Assembly (NCBI GenBank): GCA_003573635.1
Contig: QUTJ01031477.1
Location: 1 to 12,022, forward strand
Length of the DNA: 12,022 nucleotides
From: Goniomonas avonlea
Taxonomy: Eukaryota; Cryptophyceae; Goniomonadida; Goniomonadaceae
Direction: 5' to 3'
Within the stretch, counting starts at the first letter, position 1. Each line of letters begins with the position of its first letter. Made by a program: the position numbers and the translations under genes. Below the pieces are notes generated by a model. The model did not search any database and was not told the origin of the DNA. It was given only the letters and a program-made list of their open reading frames with translations. Shown piece by piece: positions 10,201 through 12,022 of this stretch.

Positions 10201-12022
10201 CGGAAACAGTCGGCGCAGTGTTCGGGTTGGAAAACCCAGCAAGCACCACGGTAACCTGGTCACCCACGGCAATTGTCACGTCTGGAGTGTACCCGAGGGT
10301 GACAGACACGCCAGCACGGCCTCCAACAGTGCTACTGTACGACATATACGGCGACACAGTGATTGCGGTAGCAGTTGTTATGGCAGGGCTCGTCGCAATA
10401 GCTTTGCCTTTGATTGTCAGTGTGGCAGAGTTGGCTGCCAGTGACGACGGAAGCGTGAACCCGCCCACAACAACAGTCAACCCAGTCGCGGCCGCCGTGT
10501 TCGACGTAGTCCGCGTCAGTACCAGCGTCGTCGTCCCCTGCGTCCACGCAGCCGTGTACAAGGCATCCGTCCCAGCAGAAACCGTCGGAGCCGAGGCAGC
10601 ATTGGTGAACCCGGCCAGGACCACCGTCAAAGTGTCACCGACAGCAATGGCAACGTCCGGAGTGTAGCCAATCGTCACAAACACCTGAGCAGATCCGCCA
10701 ACCGTCGTGCTGTAGGCAAGGGTGGTCGAGGACAACACCAAGCCGATACCAGGGCTCGTTGCAATGGCCGTGGCGGTCCCAGAGTTGGCATGGATCTTGA
10801 GAGTCGCAGAGTTGGCCGCGAGCGACGCAGGCAAGGTGAACCCTGCCACCACAACAGTCAAGGCTGCCACAGCGGTCGAACCTGTGGTCCTGGTCAACAC
10901 CAAGGTCGTCGTCGACTGCGTCCATGACGCAGCGTAGTTGGCGTCCGTGCCCGCAGACACCGTCGGTGCAGACGCCGCGTTCGTGAACCCTGGGAGAGCA
11001 ACAATNACCTGGTCACCAACAGCAATCGCGGTGTCAGTCGTGTAACCAATCGTCACCGTGACACTCGTGGCACTGGCCGCCTCGGAGCTGTAGGCAAGCG
11101 TCGTCGAGGACAACGCGATCGCCGTCGCCGCAGTAATCTGAGTGCTGGTGGCGACTGCCGCTGCGGTGCCGCCGTTGGCCTTGATGGTCAACGTCGCAGA
11201 GTTGGCCGCGAGCGACGCAGGCAAGGTGAACCCTGCCACCACAACAGTCAACGGCGCAACGGCGGTGGAGCCTGTGTTGCGGGTCAACACCAANGTNGTC
11301 GTCNACTGCGTCCACGACGAGTCATAGTTGGCATCGGTGCCCGCAGACACCGTCGGTGCAGACGCCGCGTTCGTGAACCCCGCGAGGACAACAATGACCT
11401 GGTCACCAACAGCAATCGCAGTGTCGGTNGTGTACCCAATCGTCACTGAAACCCCGTGGCGACCACCAACTGCGGTGCTGTACGACAGCGTGGTCGTAGA
11501 CAAGGCAATCGCTGTCGCTGCAGTGATCTGCGCACTTGTAGCTACGGCAGCCGCAGTACCAGCGTTGGCCTTGATCGTCAAAGTCGCAGAGTTTGCTGCG
11601 AGCGACGCCGGCAATCTAAACCCTCCAACTTGCACAGTGAGAGCGGCGACAGCTGTGGCAGACGTTTTGCGTGTCAGTACCAGCGTCGTTGTCCCCTGCG
11701 CCCACGCCGCGTCGTAGTTGGTGTCCGTGCCACCAGACACAGTCGGGACGGTCGCATCATGTGTAAATCCTGCGAGGACAATCGTGATCGAATCACCGAC
11801 TGCGATCGCCGCGTCCGGAGTGTACCCTGCAGTGACGGTCACGCCATGACGATGACCAATATTTGAGCTGTACGCGAGGGTCGTGGAACTCAGAGTGATC
11901 GCAGCGTGAATCTGGGGGCTGCTGGCAATGGCGGTCGCTGACTCAGAGTTGGCCTTGATCGTCAGCGTCGCCGAGTTGGCGGCAATGCTCGCGGGCAACG
12001 TGAACCCAGCAACAATCACACT
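165..12022 (-). CDS. Giant multidomain surface-type protein gene: tandem beta repeats, discoidin-like, SRCR and Asp-box propeller (partial)
   Basis: I read this as one gene of at least nine exons on the minus strand: 12022-6989, 6678 to about 6295, 6119-5448, 5112-4486, 4136-3703, 3382-2805, 2513-2329, 2064-1561 and 1274-165. The 5' end is open: the frame runs off the right edge inside a repeat, so no start codon or signal peptide is visible. Protein order is 12.5 repeats of about 128 residues, a discoidin-like segment, a Cys-rich stretch, then many Asp-box blades with an inserted SRCR domain. Phases agree at seven of the eight internal junctions, and domains continue across the splices, for example an Asp-box completed over intron 3. 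SRCR and discoidin-like modules are typically extracellular, so I infer a secreted or cell-surface adhesion/receptor protein. No catalytic site of a true sialidase is evident. No transmembrane segment lies in the exons. The exact family and gene name are unknown. Confidence 0.82.
1275..1560 (-). other. Intron 8 (286 nt)
   Basis: The donor CTGCAG|GTGCCC and the acceptor CTCACCCTCCCCGCAG|CTG are phase 0, with CTCAC at 1286-1290. It contains a GAGGGA hexamer array. The frame stays open past the donor into the repeat as a Ser-Leu run, a reading artefact. Confidence 0.87.
1449..1500. repeat. (GAGGGA)n hexanucleotide microsatellite
   Basis: About eight GGGAGA units lie on the + strand, with one GGGAGT variant near the end. 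It lies in intron 8 and reads as CTCTCC repeats in the transcript. Confidence 0.92.
1561..2064 (-). CDS. Exon 8: two Asp-box blades
   Basis: This exon has 168 codons, phase 0 at both ends: acceptor CCCCGCAG|GTG and donor CTGCAG|GTGCCC. The Asp-boxes are SFDNGRTW (1990-2013) and the weaker SNDTGASF (1609-1632), which keeps the Ser, Asp, Gly and aromatic positions. The spacing between them is long (about 127 residues) and includes a Met/Arg-rich segment with one Cys (AMCPSMYRL), so one blade probably lacks a recognisable box. The last codons, VDIRDLQ, are continued by LLSLGTRGWLL of exon 9 as one strand. Confidence 0.87.
2065..2328 (-). other. Intron 7 (264 nt)
   Basis: The donor CTG|GTGAGA and the acceptor CTCCCCGCAG|GTG are phase 0, giving GEAWLVTYMEG across the join. 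A CTCAC branch-like motif lies at 2074-2078. The middle holds an inverted repeat made of GAGTGAGAGGAGAG-type sequence. Confidence 0.87.
2201..2249. repeat. 15-bp perfect inverted repeat, 19-nt loop
   Basis: The left arm GAGACGAGTGAGAGG (2201-2215) is the exact reverse complement of 2235-2249. An outer pair, 2169-2179 and 2248-2258, matches with one mismatch and overlaps the right arm by two bases, allowing an alternative or partly extended fold. In the intron 7 transcript this could form a hairpin. It has no U-run and no reason to be a terminator. Confidence 0.8.
2329..2513 (-). CDS. Exon 7: short exon with one degenerate Asp-box
   Basis: This exon is 185 nt, entering in phase 1 and leaving in phase 0 at CTG|GTGAGA. 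It encodes KDSWIVVWEVYFAADQDNDI followed by MSVSSNGTKW (2419-2448), an Asp-box one residue short with Asn in place of Asp. It ends in the strand PRVTASGEAWL, whose continuation (VTYMEG) is in exon 8. Context and pattern make it certain to be coding despite its size. Confidence 0.88.
2514..2804 (-). other. Intron 6 (291 nt)
   Basis: The donor ACG|GTACAC and the acceptor GGAACCCGCAG|GC are both phase 1. The junction codon becomes Gly, giving AYNGKDSWIVVWE, which fits the blade pattern. A perfect CTAAC branch motif (2526-2530) also contains the TAA that closes the exon 6 frame. The + strand at 2619-2770 is a purine-rich GAGAGA/GGGAG tract. Confidence 0.88.
2619..2770. repeat. Purine-rich (GAGA/GGGAG) low-complexity tract
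   Basis: The + strand is largely A/G, with GAGAGAGA and GGGGGGGG stretches and a few pyrimidine interruptions. It lies within intron 6, so the transcript is CT-rich. It generates long Leu/Ser/Pro-only open frames that are not genes. Confidence 0.8.
2805..3382 (-). CDS. Exon 6: Asp-box blades with a longer insertion
   Basis: This exon is 578 nt, entering in phase 2 and leaving in phase 1 at ACG|GTACAC. It contains the Asp-boxes STDDGAHW (3034-3057) and STDDGVTW (2878-2901). Its first 75 residues, with Trp-rich and Lys/Cys-containing sequence (LPTWSKEKCLVDRW), are longer than a usual inter-Asp-box segment; they may be a degenerate blade. The last codons, ARIAYN plus G, continue into exon 7 as the strand before VVWE, confirming the splice. 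Confidence 0.88.
3383..3702 (-). other. Intron 5 (320 nt) with long G/C homopolymers
   Basis: The donor CAG|GTGCAG joins the acceptor CACGTCGCAG|C, phase 2 on both sides. A perfect CTAAC branch-point motif lies at 3399-3403 on the transcribed strand, 16 nt from the acceptor. The poly-C of the transcript (3411-3469) lies directly upstream of that motif. The rest is GAGA/CAGA-type low-complexity DNA (3470-3700). Confidence 0.85.
3411..3469. repeat. Homopolymer G tract: 28 G, then 16 G
   Basis: The + strand has an uninterrupted run of 28 G (3411-3438), short GAGAGGGGGAGAGA linkers, and a run of 16 G (3454-3469). The transcript has C at these places. Exact length is likely unreliable in any assembly. 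Confidence 0.9.
3703..4136 (-). CDS. Exon 5: two Asp-box blades
   Basis: This exon is 434 nt, entering in phase 0 and leaving in phase 2 at CTCAG|GTGCAG. It contains the Asp-boxes SLDNGFTW (3954-3977) and SHDDGRTW (3765-3788). The strand and loop pattern between them is canonical (RAPRVSVTKSGVWVVAW, then GNDDDVMIAES). An alternative donor AGG|GTGAAG lies 15 nt further inside the exon, but only the phase-2 site matches the phase of exon 6. Confidence 0.87.
4137..4485 (-). other. Intron 4 (349 nt)
   Basis: The donor TCG|GTGCGT joins the acceptor CTTACGCAG|ATT in phase 0. This continues the blade from LMFPS to IAPSDTGDDL with normal blade spacing. A second AG (GTAG, 4146 region) lies just upstream but gives the wrong phase. 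It holds a 27-bp x3 minisatellite and CT-rich sequence (4360-4470). Confidence 0.75.
4259..4339. repeat. 27-bp minisatellite, three identical copies
   Basis: Three exact copies lie at 4259-4285, 4286-4312 and 4313-4339. The unit starts CCATCTCCCCACC and ends CCTGTCTCTG on the + strand. Perfect identity suggests a recent expansion. It is intronic. Confidence 0.95.
4486..5112 (-). CDS. Exon 4: propeller blade with inserted SRCR domain
   Basis: This exon has 209 codons, phase 0 at both ends: acceptor CACTACAG|ACC and donor TCG|GTGCGT. Residues 1-2 (TW) finish the Asp-box split by intron 3. A normal blade strand follows (SSPRVASGTGNVAIVVW, residues 26-42). Where the usual loop and 'SD-DI-VS' strand should come, an SRCR domain (about residues 66-173) is inserted. 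The blade then resumes with DSDIFLSVSADGGLTW (residues 185-200), a perfect Asp-box at 4513-4536. The order indicates the SRCR is nested in a loop, not appended between finished propellers. SRCR domains bind proteins or glycans outside the cell. Confidence 0.9.
4594..4917 (-). other. SRCR (scavenger receptor cysteine-rich) domain
   Basis: Characteristic SRCR elements are present in order: RLEAKDNDGLWGSVCDD, NW-D, AKVVCGAFGY, a FGTAPL loop, VSCAGTEDSIHKC, a further Cys, and a closing GVSCC. The WGSVCDD and VVC...GY core is diagnostic. Cys occur in RLKDC, FCR, SVC, VVC, SC, KC, TTC and SCC, enough for the usual three to four disulphides plus extra. The ~105-residue length matches a single SRCR domain. 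Confidence 0.93.
5136..5301. repeat. Imperfect ~90-bp duplication in intron 3
   Basis: Copies lie near 5136-5209 and 5223-5301. Matching landmarks are CACAAAATGCCA / CACAAGATGCCA (offset 87), GTTCGAGTCCC at 5181 and 5273 (offset 92) and the GAGGATCT block at 5199 and 5291 (offset 92), so a roughly 5-bp indel lies between them. I see no target-site duplications or coding capacity. Confidence 0.7.
5372..5433. repeat. Purine tract (GGAGGGAGGAAGAA-type) in intron 3
   Basis: The + strand is almost pure A/G here, with recurring GAAGGGAGGAGGGAGGAGG units. It begins about 14 nt inside the intron from the donor, so the transcript carries a CCTCC/CTTCC pyrimidine tract directly downstream of the 5' splice site. 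Confidence 0.75.
5448..6119 (-). CDS. Exon 3: Asp-box propeller blades
   Basis: This exon has 224 codons, phase 0 at both ends: acceptor CCCCAG|GCT and donor CAG|GTAAAC. It has two complete Asp-boxes, STDGGLTW (5961-5984) and SLDLGATW (5787-5810). Its last six residues, SLNEGQ (5448-5465), are the first part of a third. The blades follow the pattern 'SSPRLDAVAGRFTAVW ... SDTDVLVAES', usual for sialidase-superfamily BNR repeats, with about 60-65 residues between Asp-boxes. The second blade is longer (YYNPNGTVVLEAW region). No FRIP-type arginine motif or other sialidase catalytic residues are evident, so a binding or structural propeller is likelier than an enzyme (inference). Confidence 0.87.
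6120..6294 (-). other. Intron 2 (about 175 nt) or frameshifted coding end plus intron
   Basis: The acceptor side is good: CTCACAACCCTCCCCAG|GCT with CTCAC at 6132-6136. The donor is not resolved. A stretch reading GSDILV (6267-6284) lies in the frame of exon 3, which is +1 relative to exon 2, and looks like the strand that should follow exon 2. Between 6140 and 6245 the transcribed strand is a CAGAGA-rich purine sequence typical of this gene's introns. Confidence 0.6.
6295..6678 (-). CDS. Exon 2: end of discoidin-like domain, six-Cys stretch, first Asp-box (3' boundary uncertain)
   Basis: The acceptor CCCCAG|ACG joins exon 1 in phase 0. The exon encodes TAYTSTAAVFRDL, then six Cys within 47 residues (6472-6612), then TDIMVAVSSDSGVNW, a clear Asp-box (S-S-D-S-G-V-N-W at 6397-6420). 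A blade strand ending in HIGVVWA follows, at 6295. Past that point the frame gives RPPWQ and a TGA at 6277-6279. Available donors nearby are weak (GTTGTT, or phase-2 GTGACA), and none joins exon 3 so as to restore the Asp-box expected next. The right-hand part is secure; the left boundary is not. Confidence 0.7.
6472..6612 (-). other. Six-cysteine stretch, unclassified
   Basis: Six Cys occur at residue spacings of about 9, 9, 10, 3 and 15, including a CAEC pair, between the discoidin-like part and the first Asp-box. This is consistent with a disulphide-bonded extracellular loop or small domain. It does not match an EGF or SRCR pattern that I can recognise. Confidence 0.5.
6679..6988 (-). other. 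Intron 1 (310 nt)
   Basis: The donor is CAG|GTGTCA and the acceptor TTTGCCCCAG|ACGG, both phase 0. A CTCAC branch-point-like motif lies at 6690-6694, about 11 nt from the acceptor. The left half (in + coordinates) holds a 72-bp tandem duplication. The remaining 6838-6988 is more AT-rich unique sequence with nothing recognisable. Confidence 0.75.
6702..6837. repeat. 72-bp period tandem duplication in intron 1
   Basis: Two copies lie at 6702-6765 and 6774-6837, with matching landmarks offset by exactly 72 bases (ATCGTTTCCGTTGGTGTTAG and TGCGGCTAGAGGGGGGC). They differ by a few substitutions. The copies abut the acceptor side of the intron, and the first begins only about 25 nt from the splice site. 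No coding potential is apparent. Confidence 0.85.
6989..7270 (-). other. Discoidin / galactose-binding-like domain segment (continues into exon 2)
   Basis: After the last repeat the protein has two close Cys (TCSQTCQG), then a strand pattern ending in VSLVLDLGTRRNVTWF, a YTGTTTEYDP loop and YSLSGSNDNSAWQVL. The sequence SNDNSAWQVL resembles the 'GSNDGxxW' strand of F5/8-type-C and related galactose-binding-like beta sandwiches, and LDLG followed by a short strand is also typical. It continues after the phase-0 splice with TAYTSTAAVFRDL, which could be the final strands. Members of this fold usually bind glycans or phospholipids outside the cell. Ligand and exact subfamily cannot be told here. 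Confidence 0.6.
6989..12022 (-). CDS. Exon 1 (5' incomplete): 12.5 tandem ~128-residue repeats plus discoidin-like segment
   Basis: The exon is open for 1,677 full codons to the right edge. It ends at a CAG|GTGTCA donor in phase 0; past that point the frame runs into intronic sequence and a stop. It encodes 41 residues of a partial repeat, 12 full repeats and then 94 residues with a discoidin-like pattern. The repeat region is rich in Ala, Thr, Ser and Val, with only two Cys and very few charged residues, which fits an extended, possibly O-glycosylated stalk (inference). Five undetermined bases (11006, 11294, 11297, 11304, 11429) each give an unknown residue but no frame break. The lack of introns over 5 kb contrasts with the rest of the gene, whose exons are 185-1,110 nt. 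The in-frame GTG at 12017-12019 is an internal Val codon of the repeat, not a start. Confidence 0.88.
7271..12022 (-). repeat. Coding tandem array: 12 complete plus 1 partial protein repeats, period ~385 bp
   Basis: Unit boundaries in gene order: partial 11897-12022; then 11507-11896, 11117-11506, 10739-11116, 10361-10738, 9974-10360, 9584-9973, 9194-9583, 8807-9193, 8414-8806, 8039-8413, 7655-8038 and 7271-7654. Each unit has the landmarks LSSTTLAYSS, VTVTIGYTPD, IAVGD, VVLAGFTN, APTVSAGTDANY, W, LVLTR, VVVAGFTLP, LAANSATLTIKAN and a closing I before the next unit. Alternating hydrophobic residues suggest an all-beta, Ig-like fold (inference). Unit lengths are 125-131 residues. Unit 10361-10738 lacks about four residues after the TLTIK strand, unit 9584-9973 has a two-residue insertion in the NY loop, and unit 8039-8413 has a deletion in that loop. 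The last unit (7271-7654) is among the most divergent. I do not recognise a named domain family. Confidence 0.9.

Noticed and set aside
12017-12019. GTG as the start codon of the long minus-strand frame
   Set aside because: It is a Val codon within the conserved VIVAGFTLP strand of a repeat, and the frame remains open to the window edge.

Overview
The window looks like nuclear DNA of a GC-rich unicellular eukaryote. It holds part of one very large, intron-containing gene on the minus strand, and I see no second gene. The gene enters at the right edge already in the coding sequence and probably leaves through the left edge inside an intron. In-window exons encode about 3,170 residues of what appears to be an extracellular or cell-surface multidomain protein. 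Evidence for a eukaryote is direct: coding blocks are separated by GT...AG introns of about 175-350 nt, reading phases match across the junctions, branch-point-like CTNAC motifs lie just upstream of most acceptors, and introns are full of simple repeats. SRCR plus sialidase-type Asp-box domains in one giant protein fits choanoflagellates, apusomonads or similar protists. The species cannot be fixed from this sequence.

Layout in gene order (right to left). Exon 1 (12022-6989) is over 5 kb without an intron. It encodes the end of one repeat and then 12 complete tandem repeats of 125-131 residues (mean about 128). These are Ala/Thr/Ser/Val-rich, almost Cys-free, predicted all-beta modules that I cannot assign to a named family. 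Exon 1 ends in a galactose-binding/discoidin-like segment that continues into exon 2. Exon 2 (6678 to about 6295) adds a six-cysteine stretch and the first Asp-box. Exons 3-9 (6119-165) encode a long series of Asp-box beta-propeller blades. An SRCR domain sits inside the loop of one blade in exon 4.

The introns carry unrelated low-complexity DNA: a 72-bp tandem duplication, an imperfect ~90-bp duplication, a 27-bp x3 minisatellite, a 28-nt G run, purine tracts, a 15-bp inverted repeat and a GAGGGA hexamer array. The leftmost 164 bases resemble these introns and include a 27-nt C run.

The parts suggest a long beta-sandwich stalk followed by carbohydrate- or protein-binding modules, that is, an adhesin or receptor-like protein; this role is inference. 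Weak points are the exon 2/3 junction, where no clean splice preserves the expected Asp-box, five undetermined bases in the most similar repeats, and whether the left end is a splice donor or the true stop codon.
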